DNA of 64,000 nt, taken from positions 1,550,001 through 1,614,000 of the forward strand of contig NZ_JAVALZ010000001.1 of the NCBI RefSeq assembly GCF_030730865.1, written 5' to 3'. Below, piece by piece: positions 17,042 through 28,214 of this stretch. Source of the DNA: Uliginosibacterium sp. 31-16. GTDB lineage: Bacteria > Pseudomonadota > Gammaproteobacteria > Burkholderiales > Rhodocyclaceae. The translations under genes were made by a program, and so were the position numbers. Every line of letters starts with the position of its first letter. Within the stretch, counting starts at the first letter, position 1. Under the pieces are notes generated by a model. It was not told where the DNA came from. It did not search any database and was given only the letters and a program-made list of their open reading frames with translations.

Positions 17042-17070
17042 CAAAAAAAGACCCCGGCACTGCCGGGGTC
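17042..17070 (-). terminator. Rho-independent terminator of gdhA
   Basis: In the minus direction GACCCCGGC-AGT-GCCGGGGTC (9-bp perfect stem, 3-base loop) is followed directly by seven T residues. It lies 37 bases after the gdhA stop. Confidence 0.93.
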
Positions 17071-17107
17071 TCGGGCACGGGCGCCAGACCTGTGCGCGCC
17101 ATGGGAA

Positions 17108-18499
<1,392 letters not shown>

Positions 18500-18515
18500 T
18501 TAAGCACATGTCTAT

Positions 18516-18532
18516 TGCACCATTTTGGTGCT
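18516..18532. promoter_or_regulatory. NtrC-like operator upstream of gdhA
   Basis: TGCACC-ATTTT-GGTGCT matches the enterobacterial NtrC (NR-I) enhancer consensus TGCACC-N5-GGTGCA at 11 of 12 arm positions. Weaker half-copies of GCACCA lie at about 18558 and 18590. It is 65 bases upstream of the gdhA start codon, close enough to overlap its promoter. I could not find a sigma-54 -24/-12 pair with correct spacing, so repression or a more distant promoter is possible. Confidence 0.65.
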
Positions 18533-18710
18533 TTAAAACAAGGCTTATCAGGCATAAGCACCAATATGGATCGAATTTTTATGGTTTTTGCACCAATGCA
18601 GCGCCAGTTCTGTTGTGGGCAAAAACATCAGAAAAGGGTGTGCGGGTCGATTTCCGCAGCGCAGGCGCGGGTGTAAGCTCGCGCCTTCTTTTCTGTTTCC
18701 GGGTCAGCCC

Positions 18711-19412
18711 ATGAAGTTCCGCAGCCTGTTCCTCCCGCTCGCTTTCTTCGCCAGCGCGGCCTGCGCCGAAACCGTTTTCCTGATCGGTGATTCGACCGTG
18801 TCCAGCTATTCACCGCCGGATCCGCGCAATGGCTGGGGGCAGGTGATCGGACAGTTTTTTACGCCCGACGTGACGGTGAAGAACTTTGCGATCTCGGGTC
18901 GCAGCTCGAAGAGCTTCTTCGAGGAGGGGGCCTGGACACCGGTGCTGCCACAGGTCCAGCCGGGTGATTACGTGTTCATCCAGTTCGGCCATAACGACGA
19001 GAAACGCGATGCGGCGCGGGGCACCGAGCCCTTCGGCAGCTATCAGGAATACCTTGCCCGCTATGTGGATGACACGCTGAAGGCGGGCGGAATTCCGGTA
19101 CTGGTGACGCCGGTGGGGCGTGGCGGGATGAAGCGCTCGACCTGGGCCGGTTCACATGGCCGCTACCCGGCGGCGATGCTGGAGCTGGCGCAGACGAAGA
19201 AAGTGCTGGCCATTGATCTGACGACGCTGAGCGAAGCGCATTTTCGCAAGCTCGGCGGTAGCGACACGCTGAAACTCTTCGTGGCGTCACTTGACGGCAA
19301 GGACGACACGCACTTCCTGCCCGCCGGCGCGCTGGAAATTGCCAGGCTGGTGGCGCAGGCGGTCAGGGGGCTCGATACACCGCTGGCGAAAAAGGTCCTG
19401 ATCGGCGAGTAG
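18711..19412 (+). CDS. Secreted SGNH esterase, rhamnogalacturonan acetylesterase-like
   Basis: A 233-residue exported esterase of the CE12 (rhamnogalacturonan acetylesterase) type, which removes acetyl groups from pectic polysaccharides. The signal peptide MKFRSLFLPLAFFASAACA is cleaved near ACA-E. Catalytic blocks are LIGDSTVSSY (nucleophile Ser), ISGRSSKSFFEEG, FIQFGHNDEKRD and DDTHFLPAGA (Asp-His pair). The ATG at 18711 is required by the signal peptide. It stands alone and is divergent from gdhA. A pectin-degrading or plant/soil lifestyle is a mild inference. Confidence 0.88.
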   Translation: MKFRSLFLPLAFFASAACAETVFLIGDSTVSSYSPPDPRNGWGQVIGQFFTPDVTVKNFAISGRSSKSFFEEGAWTPVLPQVQPGDYVFIQFGHNDEKRDAARGTEPFGSYQEYLARYVDDTLKAGGIPVLVTPVGRGGMKRSTWAGSHGRYPAAMLELAQTKKVLAIDLTTLSEAHFRKLGGSDTLKLFVASLDGKDDTHFLPAGALEIARLVAQAVRGLDTPLAKKVLIGE

Positions 19413-19493
19413 ACGGGTGCATTTTTCTGGACGCTTGCCTGCTCAGCCGCTTGCCGCCTGTGTCTGCAGGCAGCATGTGCGCAGAAGCCCATG

Positions 19494-19529
19494 AAAAAAG
19501 CCTCTGCCGGCACCATGCCGGCAGAGGCT
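19494..19529 (-). terminator. Rho-independent terminator of the pilT-like gene
   Basis: AGCCTCTGCCGGCA and TGCCGGCAGAGGCT form a perfect 14-bp stem with a 3-base loop, followed in the minus direction by six T residues. It lies about 25 bases after the stop of the PilT-like gene. On the plus strand it may also end the esterase transcript. Confidence 0.92.
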
Positions 19530-19554
19530 TGCTGGATGCGGGTCTTCAGCTGGC

Positions 19555-20700
19555 TTAGCGTTTGAGCGCCTTGACCATCCCGGCGAACTTGAGCGGGTCG
19601 GTGCTGCCGCGGCGGGCGTCTTCCACGCTGACCATGTTGGCCTGAATCAGGCGCAGCAGATCGTCGTTCATGGTGTGCGAGCCGGAGTTGCTCTCCACAC
19701 TCAGCAGATCAAGCAGCGCGCGGATGCCGGCAATGTTGCCGGTTTCGATGATGCTGGAGACCTCGGGGGTGACGGTCAGACACTCGGTGGCAAGGTGATA
19801 GGCATCGCCGGCCAGCGAAGGCAGCAGGGCCTGGCAGATCACGCCGCGCAGCGAGCTGGCGAGCGTCTGGGCCTGCGCGTCGGCATTGCCGAGCAGACGC
19901 AGCATCTTCTGCAAACCGAGTTCGGTGGAGCGGGCGTGCAGGGTGGCAAACACCAGCGGGCCGGATTCGGACAGCGCCAGCGCTTCCTGCGCGGTCTGCG
20001 CGTCGCGGATTTCACCGATCACGATCACATCCGGGCGCTCGCGCAAGGCATCCAGCGCGCCGAGGTAGAAGCTCGCGACGTCGCCATCGGTGCCGACCTC
20101 GCGCTGGGTGATGATGCTTTTGCGCTGCGGGATGATGGTCTCGACCGGGTCTTCAATCGTGATGATGTGGCCGGAGCGGCGCTTGTTGATTTCGTCGAGG
20201 ATCGATGAAATCGTGGTCGACTTGCCCTGGCAGGTGTCTCCCACGATCAGCACCAGCCCGCTGGTGAGCTTGGCAAAGGCTTGGGCGTTCGGGCGCAGGC
20301 CCAGTGTGGCGAGCGCCAGCGGTTCGGTCGGGAAGCGGCGGATCACGCAGCCCAGGCGCTTGCGGCCGTGGAAGGTGAAGCAGTTCACGCGCAGCCGCGC
20401 GCTGTACAGATCCTTGGCGCGGTCAAAGGCGCGCTCCATGATGCGCTCTTCCCAGTTCGGCTCGATGACCTCGAAGAACTCCTCCAGCTCCTGCCCGGTG
20501 ACCGGAATGTCGGACACAGCCACCAGCCGCTTGGGCTGGCGCAGCATCAGCGGGCTGTTCTGGTGAATGATGATGTCGGAGAAAACGATGCCGGAACTGA
20601 GCAGGCTGAGGATCTGTTCGATCAGCGTGCCATTGCTGGGAAAGTCCCCGCTCTCGCTCAGCGAAAGGGTTTCAATTTTTGAGTACTGTGGCTGGTCCAT
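19555..20700 (-). CDS. PilT/PilU-family ATPase with unusual Walker A
   Basis: A 381-residue secretion-type ATPase of the type IV pilus retraction family. Blocks seen are LVLIVGDTCQGKSTTISSIL (Walker A, near residues 160-180), HIITIEDPVE (Asp box), RERPDVIVIGEIRDAQTAQEAL (Walker B) and FATLHARST (His box). The Walker A reads GDTCQGKST, whereas PilT and PilU have GPTGSGKST; the GKST core is kept. Other pil genes are absent from the window, so this is a stand-alone retraction or accessory ATPase. The ATG at 20700 starts MDQPQYSKIETL. The nearest relatives may be PilU-like paralogues. Confidence 0.83.
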   Translation of the reverse strand: MDQPQYSKIETLSLSESGDFPSNGTLIEQILSLLSSGIVFSDIIIHQNSPLMLRQPKRLVAVSDIPVTGQELEEFFEVIEPNWEERIMERAFDRAKDLYSARLRVNCFTFHGRKRLGCVIRRFPTEPLALATLGLRPNAQAFAKLTSGLVLIVGDTCQGKSTTISSILDEINKRRSGHIITIEDPVETIIPQRKSIITQREVGTDGDVASFYLGALDALRERPDVIVIGEIRDAQTAQEALALSESGPLVFATLHARSTELGLQKMLRLLGNADAQAQTLASSLRGVICQALLPSLAGDAYHLATECLTVTPEVSSIIETGNIAGIRALLDLLSVESNSGSHTMNDDLLRLIQANMVSVEDARRGSTDPLKFAGMVKALKR

Positions 20701-20922
20701 GGTGTTCCCCGGCGATGTAGGCGGGCTACGCGTGCTGCGTGCGCCTGATTTTTGTAACCCCGAATCCTTGCGCGTGCGGCGCTGAATTGCAAGGGGAAGA
20801 TGCGAGGCGTCGCCGGGCGGTTGGCGCCTGCTCGTGACGCTGCACAAAACCACCGCTGCTGCCCTGAAGAGTGGCGCCCGGCCTCGCTTTGCGGAATGGG
20901 TAGCAGCGGACCGTGAACTGAC

Positions 20923-20955
20923 AAGGCTTTGCCGGCAGGGTGCCGGCAAAGCCTT
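20923..20955 (-). terminator. Hairpin after ppc
   Basis: AAGGCTTTGCCGGCA and TGCCGGCAAAGCCTT form a perfect 15-bp stem with a 3-base loop, 27 bases after the ppc stop. There is no T-run in the gene direction. It looks like the terminator at 19494 in layout and in flanking bases (CTTGCTGG-TGCGGGTCT). Confidence 0.7.
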
Positions 20956-20981
20956 GCTGGGTGCGGGTCTCGGAGGAGAGC

Positions 20982-23750
20982 CTAGCCGCTGTTGCGCAAA
21001 CCGGCGGCGATGCCGTTGATGGACAGGAGGATGCCGCGACGGATGCGGTCGTCCTCGTTGCCCTCGCGGTAGCGATGCAGCAGCTCGACCTGCACGTGGT
21101 TGAGCGGATTCAGGTAGGGCAGGCGGTTGCGGATCGAGCGTTGCAGGAGCGGATTGCCGTCGGTGAGTTCCTGCTGGCCGGTGATGGCCAGCAATACTTC
21201 GATGGTGGCCTCCCATTCGGCCTTGATGCGCGGGAAGATGCTGTTGCGCAGGGCTTCATCCTGCACCAGTTCGGCATAGCGTGAGGCAATGGCCAGATCG
21301 CTCTTGGCCAGCACCATGTCCATGTTGGCGAGCTGGGTGGTGAAGAAGCTCCATTCGCAATTCATGGCCTGCAGCAATTGCATGCCGGCTTCGCCATGCT
21401 TGGCGAGGTAAGCCTTGACCGCCGAGCCGAAACCGAACCAGCCCGGCAGCATGACGCGCGACTGGGCCCACGAGAACACCCAGGGAATCGCCCGCAGATC
21501 TTCAATGGCGGTGCTCTTCTTGCGCGAGGCCGGGCGCGAGCCGATGTTGAGGTTGGCGATTTCCGAGATCACGGTGGATTCCCAGAAATACTGCTCGAAG
21601 CCGGGGGTTTCATAGACCAGTTCGCGGTAGGCCTTGAAGGCGTGATCCGACAGTTCGTCCATTGCCGCCAGATACTCGGGGCGCGGCGCGGCTTCCGGGT
21701 GGGCCAGCAGCGTGGCCTCCAGCGTCGCGGCGGCGAGCACTTCCAGATTGCGCCGGCCGACTTCCGGATTGGAATACTTGGAGGCGATGACTTCGCCCTG
21801 CTCGGTCAGACGGATCTGGCCCTGCACCGCGCCGCCCGGCTGGGCGAGGATGGCCTGATAGCTGGGGCCGCCACCGCGCCCGACCGAACCGCCGCGGCCG
21901 TGGAACAGGCGCAGGCGTACGCCGTGTTTCCTGAATACGCCGATGAGCTGGATCTCGGCCTTGTAGAGCTCCCAGCCAGAGGTGAGGAAGCCGCCGTCCT
22001 TGTTGGAGTCCGAATAGCCGAGCATGCATTCCTGGGCTTCGTCACGCGAGCTGACCAGCGCCCGGAAGGCCGGAATGCCGAGAATCCGGTCCATGATGCC
22101 GGCGGCGTTCTGCAAGTCGCCGATGGTCTCGAACAGCGGGATGATGTTGATGTCCAGGCGTGCTTCATGCGGGCGCAGCAGGCCGACTTCCTTGAGCAGC
22201 ACGGCCAGCTCCAGCATGTCGGAGACGCCATCGGTCTTGGAGATGATGGCGTTCTGCACGCAGCACTTGCCGTAGATCTTCTGGGCCTCGGCGATGGCGC
22301 GGAAGATTGCCAGCTCGCCGGTGGTTTCCTCTGAATACTGCACGCTCGGAGAAGACAGCGGGCGTGGCGTGGCCAGCTCCTGCAGCAGGATGCTGATGCG
22401 GCCTTCCTCGTCTTTGGCCAGATACTGCGTGCCGGGGTGGGCGGCTTCAAGCAGCTCGGCCACGGTGCGCTCATGCACGTCGGAGTTCTGACGCACGTCG
22501 ATGCTCGCCAGATGGAAACCGAAGACCGAGGCTGCGCGCTGCAGCTCGCGCAGCTTGCCGTGGGCCAGGGCCGGCGAGCAGTGCTTGAGCAGTGAGTCGT
22601 GGAGCACGTCCAGATCGACACGGAAGGACTCGGCGTCCGGATAGGGTTCGGCTTCAGCCGCAGGCAGGCGACCGGTGGGGCGCAGGCCAAACTGCAGGGC
22701 GGTGGCCCACAGGCGGGCGTGGATTCCCCGCATGGCGCGGCGATAGGGTTCGTCTGCCGTATGGGCGCTGCGATAGGGTGAGCGCTCGGCCAGGGCAGCC
22801 AGTTCCGGGCTGACGTCGACCAGACCGCTGGACAGCGACAGGCGCGTTGCCAGACGGTTGGCTTCGTCAATGTAGAAATTGAAGACCACTTGGGCCTGCA
22901 ATTGCAGCGCCCGACGCAGAATGTCGGCGGTGACGAAGGGGTTGCCGTCACGGTCGCCGCCGATCCAGCTGCCCATGCGCAGGAAGGAGGGCAGGTCGAA
23001 GTGCTCGCCGTTCTGGCTGCGGGCCGCAAGCTGGTCTTCGAGGCGGGCGTAGAGCTTGGGCAGTTCGCGCAGGAAGGTGTAATCGTAAAAGGACAGACCG
23101 TTGGCGATTTCATCGACGACCGACAGCTTGGTCAGCCGCAACATGCGCGTCTCCCACAGCAGCAGCACTTCGCGGCGCAGGGATTCTTCGTTTTCTTCTT
23201 CCTCTTCCGGGGTGAGCTGCACGCGGTCGCGCTCGTCGAGCAGCTGGGCGATGCGCAGCTGGCAGTTCAGGATGCTCTTGCGCTGCACTTCGGTCGGGTG
23301 GGCGGTCAGCACCGGCCGGATCATCGCCGTGCTGAAGAACGCCTTGAGCTGGTCGTCGCCGATACCGGCGTGGGTAGCCAGATCCAGGGCGTGCGCCATG
23401 CTGCCCTCGCGTGGTGCAGAGCCCGCGCGCAGGTGGGCACGCGAGCGACGGATGTGATGCTCGTCTTCGGCGATGTTCGAAAGCTGCGAGAAGAAGCTGA
23501 AGGCACGCACCACGTTCAGGGCGTTTTCCCGTGCCAGTTCCTTGAGCATGCCTTCCAGCTCGTGGCGGGCATCCAGATCGTCGTCACGGTGGAAGCGGAT
23601 CGAAGTCTGGCGGATACGCTCGATCAGGTCGAAAACGTCGGCGCCTTCCTGCTGGCGCACGGTGTTGCCGAGGATGCGGCCGAGCATGCGGATATCGTCA
23701 CGCAGGGGCGTGTCTTTGTCCTGTTCGCTGAGGAAGTTCTGAGTGTTCAT
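20982..23750 (-). CDS. ppc: Phosphoenolpyruvate carboxylase
   Basis: A 922-residue homotetrameric enzyme that carboxylates phosphoenolpyruvate to oxaloacetate, refilling the TCA cycle. Signature blocks are [13 protein letters not shown] (the catalytic His), [36 protein letters not shown] and [16 protein letters not shown]. The C-terminus ends in RNSG, where the family has (R/Q)NTG. The length is slightly above E. coli (883). Divergent from hemC with about 100 bases between starts, an arrangement common in betaproteobacteria. Confidence 0.97.
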   Translation of the reverse strand: MNTQNFLSEQDKDTPLRDDIRMLGRILGNTVRQQEGADVFDLIERIRQTSIRFHRDDDLDARHELEGMLKELARENALNVVRAFSFFSQLSNIAEDEHHIRRSRAHLRAGSAPREGSMAHALDLATHAGIGDDQLKAFFSTAMIRPVLTAHPTEVQRKSILNCQLRIAQLLDERDRVQLTPEEEEENEESLRREVLLLWETRMLRLTKLSVVDEIANGLSFYDYTFLRELPKLYARLEDQLAARSQNGEHFDLPSFLRMGSWIGGDRDGNPFVTADILRRALQLQAQVVFNFYIDEANRLATRLSLSSGLVDVSPELAALAERSPYRSAHTADEPYRRAMRGIHARLWATALQFGLRPTGRLPAAEAEPYPDAESFRVDLDVLHDSLLKHCSPALAHGKLRELQRAASVFGFHLASIDVRQNSDVHERTVAELLEAAHPGTQYLAKDEEGRISILLQELATPRPLSSPSVQYSEETTGELAIFRAIAEAQKIYGKCCVQNAIISKTDGVSDMLELAVLLKEVGLLRPHEARLDINIIPLFETIGDLQNAAGIMDRILGIPAFRALVSSRDEAQECMLGYSDSNKDGGFLTSGWELYKAEIQLIGVFRKHGVRLRLFHGRGGSVGRGGGPSYQAILAQPGGAVQGQIRLTEQGEVIASKYSNPEVGRRNLEVLAAATLEATLLAHPEAAPRPEYLAAMDELSDHAFKAYRELVYETPGFEQYFWESTVISEIANLNIGSRPASRKKSTAIEDLRAIPWVFSWAQSRVMLPGWFGFGSAVKAYLAKHGEAGMQLLQAMNCEWSFFTTQLANMDMVLAKSDLAIASRYAELVQDEALRNSIFPRIKAEWEATIEVLLAITGQQELTDGNPLLQRSIRNRLPYLNPLNHVQVELLHRYREGNEDDRIRRGILLSINGIAAGLRNSG

Positions 23751-23854
23751 GTGAGCTCTGGGGGCGGGGTGAAGGCTGGTTTTTCTGCTTGAACTGCGAA
23801 TATATCAGCCCGGCGGGTCAGCCGGACAGCCGTGCTAACATCAAGACTCCCCTG

Positions 23855-24841
23855 ATGAAGCAAGATATGTACGCCATCCGAATGCCGAATCCCGCCCAAG
23901 CCAGCCTGCCCGCTCCTTCCCGTATCGTCATCGCCACCCGCGAGAGCCGTCTGGCCCTGTGGCAGGCCGAGCATGTGAAAGCCCGTCTCGAAGCGACCTG
24001 GCCGGGCTGTGTGGTGGAGCTGCTGGGCATGACCACGCGCGGCGACCAGATCCTTGACCGTTCGCTGTCCAAGGTCGGCGGCAAGGGGCTCTTCGTCAAG
24101 GAACTCGAACAGGCGCTGGCGGATGGCCGCGCCGATATCGCGGTGCACTCCATGAAGGATGTGCCGGCGCAGATGCCCGAAGGCTTTTCGCTGATCGCCA
24201 CCCTTGCGCGCGAAACGCCGCTGGATGCCTTCGTCTCGAATCGTTACGAGAGCCTGGCCGACATGCCGCCGGGCACGGTGGTCGGCACCTCCAGCCTGCG
24301 CCGCGAGGCGCAGCTGCACGCGCAGCATCCATATCTGGGTGTGTTGCCCCTGCGCGGCAATCTGGATACGCGCCTGAAGAAACTCGATGAAGGCCAGTAC
24401 GACGCGATCATCCTGGCTGCCGCTGGACTCAAACGTCTGGGCCTGGCTTCGCGCATCCGTTGCGAGCTGTCCGCCGAAGACAGCCTGCCCGCCGCCGGGC
24501 AAGGTGCACTGGGTATCGAGGCGCGCGCCGACCGGCCGGAAGTGGCGGCCTGGCTGGCGCCGCTGGTTGACCCGGTAACGACTGCCTGTGTGGCCGCCGA
24601 GCGCGCGCTGACCCAAGCCTTGCAGGGCGGTTGTGACGTGCCGATTGGCGCTTTCTGTGCGCCGCAGGCCGATGGCAGTCTGAGCATGCGTGCTTTCGTG
24701 GCGACGCCGGATGGAGCTCAGATCGTGCGTAGTGCCGGCACGGCGGCGGCGGCAGAAGCCGAGGCGCTGGGCCAGCGTCTGGCCGCAGATCTGCTGGCGC
24801 AGGGGGCGGCCGGCATTCTCGCGAGCTTGCGGGAGCTCTGA
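23855..24841 (+). CDS. hemC: Porphobilinogen deaminase (hydroxymethylbilane synthase)
   Basis: About 328 residues. Polymerises four porphobilinogens into hydroxymethylbilane in tetrapyrrole synthesis. Motifs are [47 protein letters not shown] and [10 protein letters not shown]. The Cys that carries the dipyrromethane cofactor is in [12 protein letters not shown]. The start is uncertain: ATGs at 23855, 23867 and 23882 are all in frame, none with a strong ribosome-binding site, and the conserved protein begins near residue 17. First gene of hemC-hemD-hemX-hemY; its stop overlaps the hemD start. Confidence 0.95.
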   Translation: MKQDMYAIRMPNPAQASLPAPSRIVIATRESRLALWQAEHVKARLEATWPGCVVELLGMTTRGDQILDRSLSKVGGKGLFVKELEQALADGRADIAVHSMKDVPAQMPEGFSLIATLARETPLDAFVSNRYESLADMPPGTVVGTSSLRREAQLHAQHPYLGVLPLRGNLDTRLKKLDEGQYDAIILAAAGLKRLGLASRIRCELSAEDSLPAAGQGALGIEARADRPEVAAWLAPLVDPVTTACVAAERALTQALQGGCDVPIGAFCAPQADGSLSMRAFVATPDGAQIVRSAGTAAAAEAEALGQRLAADLLAQGAAGILASLREL

Positions 24842-25626
24842 TGCTGCCGCTTGCCGGGCGCTGCATTGTCACCACCCGGCCTGCCGGGCAGGCTGACGGG
24901 CTGGCTGGCGAGCTGAGCATGCTGGGCGCTGAGGTGTTGAATTTTCCGGTGATCGGCATTGCGGCGGCAGACCCGGCGCCCCTGCAGGCCTTGAATCTGG
25001 CCGATTTCCAGCTGGCGTTTTTCGTTTCGCCCAATGCGGTGGAACAGGCTTTCAGAATTCGCCCCTTTGAAGACTGGCCTGCAGCCTTGCTTCTGGCGAC
25101 GGTTGGCCCGGCAAGCGCGCGGGCATTGGCTCTGCAAGGATGCCCCGTGGTGATCAGCCCTGGTAGCGGCTTTGACAGCGAGTCGGTGCTGGCTTTGCCC
25201 GAATTCTCTGCGGAGGCGCTGGCGGGCAAGCGGGTACTGCTGCTGCGCGGTGACGGCGGACGCGAGCTGTTGGCCGACACCCTGCGCGAGCGCGGTGCGC
25301 AGGTCGTGCAGGTGAGTTGCTACCGGCGCGTCCGGGCGGCACTGGATCCGGCGCCCTTGCTGATGCGTTTTGCTCGCGGCGAGATTGCGGCGCTGGTGTT
25401 TTCGGCCAGCGAAGGCCTGCGCTTTTTCCTGGAAATCACCGGTGCGGGCGGGCATGCGATGCTGCAGGCTTTGCCCTGCTTTGCGCCGCATCCGCGCATC
25501 TGTGCGGCCCTGCAGGAAGCCGGCGCCACGCACGTGCGGCAGACCGGCGCAGGCGATGTGGGCATTGCCGCGGGGCTGGCAGAATACCTCGCCGCCAGTC
25601 CGCCTGCCCCTTCCGCCAAATCCTGA
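24841..25626 (+). CDS. hemD: Uroporphyrinogen-III synthase
   Basis: A 261-residue enzyme that inverts ring D and closes hydroxymethylbilane to uroporphyrinogen III. Sequence conservation in HemD is low; the frame begins GRCIVTTRPAGQADGLAGEL, has AFFVSPNAVEQAF and VLLLRGDGGRELLADTL, then ALVFSASEGLRFF and a C-terminal region typical of the two-domain fold. It starts within the hemC stop (TGATG overlap), so translation is coupled. hemX follows after 29 bases. Confidence 0.93.
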   Translation: MLPLAGRCIVTTRPAGQADGLAGELSMLGAEVLNFPVIGIAAADPAPLQALNLADFQLAFFVSPNAVEQAFRIRPFEDWPAALLLATVGPASARALALQGCPVVISPGSGFDSESVLALPEFSAEALAGKRVLLLRGDGGRELLADTLRERGAQVVQVSCYRRVRAALDPAPLLMRFARGEIAALVFSASEGLRFFLEITGAGGHAMLQALPCFAPHPRICAALQEAGATHVRQTGAGDVGIAAGLAEYLAASPPAPSAKS

Positions 25627-25655
25627 AGGGCGGGCTGATCGGGTAAGATTCGGCC

Positions 25656-26765
25656 ATGGAAAACCAAGCACTCACCCCGTCTCCCGTGCCTGTGCCGGCT
25701 TCCGAGCCGAAGCACCGCACCGGTCCGCGCTGGAACCGGATTTTCACTTCAGCCGCGATAGCCATTCTTGCCGTCCTTGCCTGGCAGACTTACGACACGC
25801 GACAGGCCCTGCGCGATACGCAGGGCGAGTTGGCCCGACGCCTGGCCGAAGGCGACAAGGCCGCGCAGGAAGCGCGGACTCTGGCGCGTCAGAGCCAGGA
25901 AAGCATCGACACCCTGAAAGCGCGGATGGGCGGCCTGGCGGCCAAACAGGACGAGGCACAGGAACAGTTTGCCATGCTGGAAACCCTGTCTGCCGAACTC
26001 TCCCGGGCGCGTGACGAGCGGGCCGTGGCCGAGGTCGAGCAGGCCGTGAACATCGCTGCCCAGCAGCTGCAGCTGGCTGGCAACGTATCGGTTGCACTGG
26101 CCGCGCTGCAAAGCGCCGACAATCGTCTGGCCCTGCTGGATCAGGCGCGCTTCCTGTCGTTGCGCAAGCTGATCGCCCGCGACATGGAGCGCCTCAGAGC
26201 CTTGCCGATGTCCGACGTGAGCAGCGTGGGGCTGCAGCTGGAAACCATCATGGGGCGCATCGAAAGCATGCCGCTGGGTTTTGAACACGCTCCGGCGAGC
26301 ACTCCCAGGGCTCCCATCAAGGCGGCTGCACAGAAAGGCGGCAAGCCGGTTGCCGCTTCAGTGCCGGCCGCGACCGCTTCCGACGTGCCCGCCCCAAGCG
26401 TGGTGATGGGCTTGCTGCAGGATGTGTGGGGTGAATTCCGCCAGCTGATCCGCATCGAGCGCATGGATCGCCCCGACCCGGCCTTGCTGGCGCCCGGACA
26501 GGCTGCCTACCTGCGCGAAAATCTGCGCCTGCGCCTGCTCTCCGCACGGCTGGCCCTGATGCAGCGTGAAGGCAAGCTGTTTGCCGAAGACGTGCGTCAG
26601 TCGCGGGAATGGCTGCAGCGCTATTTCGATGTACAGGCCCGTCCGGTGGCGGACACACTGAATGAGCTGGCGCAGATCGAGCGCGCCCGCTTGACCATGA
26701 CCCTGCCCAGCCTGGAGGAAACGCAAGCAGCACTGCGTGGCTTCAAGCTCGGCGGCAAGCGTTGA
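25656..26765 (+). CDS. hemX: HemX, uroporphyrinogen-III C-methyltransferase-like membrane protein
   Basis: A 369-residue inner-membrane protein encoded in the hem operon. A short cytoplasmic Pro-rich N-terminus precedes one membrane segment (IFTSAAIAILAVLAWQTY, about 29-46). A long, Ala/Gln/Glu-rich coiled-coil region follows (up to about 150), then an alpha-helical domain with VWGEFRQLIRIERMDRPDP and RLLSARLALMQREGKLF as in other HemX proteins. Despite the database name there is no SAM-binding domain, and the role in tetrapyrrole metabolism is unproven. The spacing of 10 bases to hemY indicates co-transcription. Confidence 0.9.
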   Translation: MENQALTPSPVPVPASEPKHRTGPRWNRIFTSAAIAILAVLAWQTYDTRQALRDTQGELARRLAEGDKAAQEARTLARQSQESIDTLKARMGGLAAKQDEAQEQFAMLETLSAELSRARDERAVAEVEQAVNIAAQQLQLAGNVSVALAALQSADNRLALLDQARFLSLRKLIARDMERLRALPMSDVSSVGLQLETIMGRIESMPLGFEHAPASTPRAPIKAAAQKGGKPVAASVPAATASDVPAPSVVMGLLQDVWGEFRQLIRIERMDRPDPALLAPGQAAYLRENLRLRLLSARLALMQREGKLFAEDVRQSREWLQRYFDVQARPVADTLNELAQIERARLTMTLPSLEETQAALRGFKLGGKR

Positions 26766-26775
26766 GGCGGCAACC

Positions 26776-27948
26776 ATGCGAGTGATCCTGTGGGTGCTGG
26801 GCCTGTGCGTACTGGCGGTGGGGCTCACCGTCGCGGCGCGTTACAACGAGGCTTATGCCTTGCTGGTGTGGTGGCCGTACCGTGTGCAGATTGCGATGAA
26901 TCTGCTGGTCCTGCTGCTGCTGGCGGGTTTCGTGATTGCCTACCGGCTGGTGCGTCTGGTTGTGCGCGGCATGGAGATGCCCGGCGAGGTGCAGGCCTAT
27001 CGTCTGCGCCGGCGCAGCGAGCAGGCCCAGCGCGCCATGCACGAGGCCGAGCGTTTCTTCTACGAGGGGCGTTACGGGCAGGCGTTCCGCAGTGCGGCGC
27101 AGGCCTATGAGGGCATTGCCCGTCCCGGGCTGGCAGCGCTGCTGGCGGCGCGCTCGGCACACGCGATGCACGACACCGAACGGCGCGATGCCTGGCTCGC
27201 GCATGCGGCTGAATACGATGGCGACATCCGCATGGCACGCCTGATGAGCGAGGCTGAAATGGCCTTGTCGGAGCGCCGCTTTGACGACGCGGCACATCAT
27301 CTGGAAAGTTTGCGGGCCAGCGGTCATCGCCATCTGGCGGTCCTGCGCCTGTCCTTGCAGACCGAACAGGGGCGTGGGCGCTGGGCTGAGGTGGCGCGTC
27401 TGGCGCGGACCCTGCGCAAGCATGAGGCGCTAACCCAGGAGCAGGCGGCGCCTTTGCTGCGGCGTGCCCAGCTGGAGTTGCTGCGGGATGCGGATGGCGA
27501 TCTGGCCGCGCTGGAGCGCGTGTGGCAGAGCATTCCGGCGCAGGAGCGGCGCGATCCGGGGTTCCTGTTGCGGGCGGTGCCTCATCTGATTGGCGCCGGC
27601 GATGAAAAACTCGGCATCGAGGCCATTGAAGAGGCCCTCAAGCACGACTGGGAGCCCGAACTGGCCATCCTGTATGGTCGCTGCAAGAGTGCGGACCTGC
27701 GTGCGCAACTGGCGACGACCGAGACCTGGCTGAAGGAACATCCGGAAGATGCCGGTTTGCTCCTGGCGCTGGGGCGCCTGTGCCTGCGTGGCCAGTTGTG
27801 GGGCAAGGCGCAGAGCTATTTTGAAGCCTCCCTTTCGCAGCAGGCCTCACGTGCCGTACATCTGGAGCTGGCGCGTCTGGCCGAGCGCCTGGGCCGCAAG
27901 GAAGATGCGGAGCGCCATTATCGCGAAGCAGCCAGTCTGGGCGTCTGA
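26776..27948 (+). CDS. hemY: HemY-type TPR membrane protein
   Basis: A 390-residue inner-membrane protein of the proteobacterial HemY family (not the Bacillus protoporphyrinogen oxidase of the same name). Two N-terminal membrane segments (ILWVLGLCVLAVGLTVAA and IAMNLLVLLLLAGFVIAYRL) are followed by the family motif YRLRRRSEQAQRAMHEAERFFYEGRYGQAFRSA and tetratricopeptide-like helices to the C-terminus. The role is thought to be heme-enzyme coordination. The ATG at 26776 is chosen because MRVILWVLGL is the natural membrane start. A strong terminator follows. Confidence 0.93.
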   Translation: MRVILWVLGLCVLAVGLTVAARYNEAYALLVWWPYRVQIAMNLLVLLLLAGFVIAYRLVRLVVRGMEMPGEVQAYRLRRRSEQAQRAMHEAERFFYEGRYGQAFRSAAQAYEGIARPGLAALLAARSAHAMHDTERRDAWLAHAAEYDGDIRMARLMSEAEMALSERRFDDAAHHLESLRASGHRHLAVLRLSLQTEQGRGRWAEVARLARTLRKHEALTQEQAAPLLRRAQLELLRDADGDLAALERVWQSIPAQERRDPGFLLRAVPHLIGAGDEKLGIEAIEEALKHDWEPELAILYGRCKSADLRAQLATTETWLKEHPEDAGLLLALGRLCLRGQLWGKAQSYFEASLSQQASRAVHLELARLAERLGRKEDAERHYREAASLGV

Positions 27949-27971
27949 TTCCAGGCACTGCACGGCAAGCA

Positions 27972-28007
27972 AAGACCCGTCCGGGGCCAACCGGGCGGGT
28001 CTTTTTT
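27972..28007 (+). terminator. Rho-independent terminator of the hem operon
   Basis: AAGACCCG(T)CCGG and CCGG(G)CGGGTCTT pair as a GC-rich stem around GGCCAA, followed by TTTTTT. It lies 24 bases after the hemY stop. Confidence 0.93.
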
Positions 28008-28214
28008 CATCTGCCGTCGGTCGGTTTTGCAGGCAAGCTTCCGGGTGAACAGGAAAACTGTGCATGACCCAAGCGGCATGATGCCTCTGGCCGGAACCTG
28101 AGGCCGGGAAGTTTTTGTGCAGGCATGCCGGGGTGTCTCGACAAGCAGCGGACCCGTTGCCACAAAACAGTGAGGCCGGGATAGCGGTATATCTACAGGA
28201 CCAAAGGAGATCAT

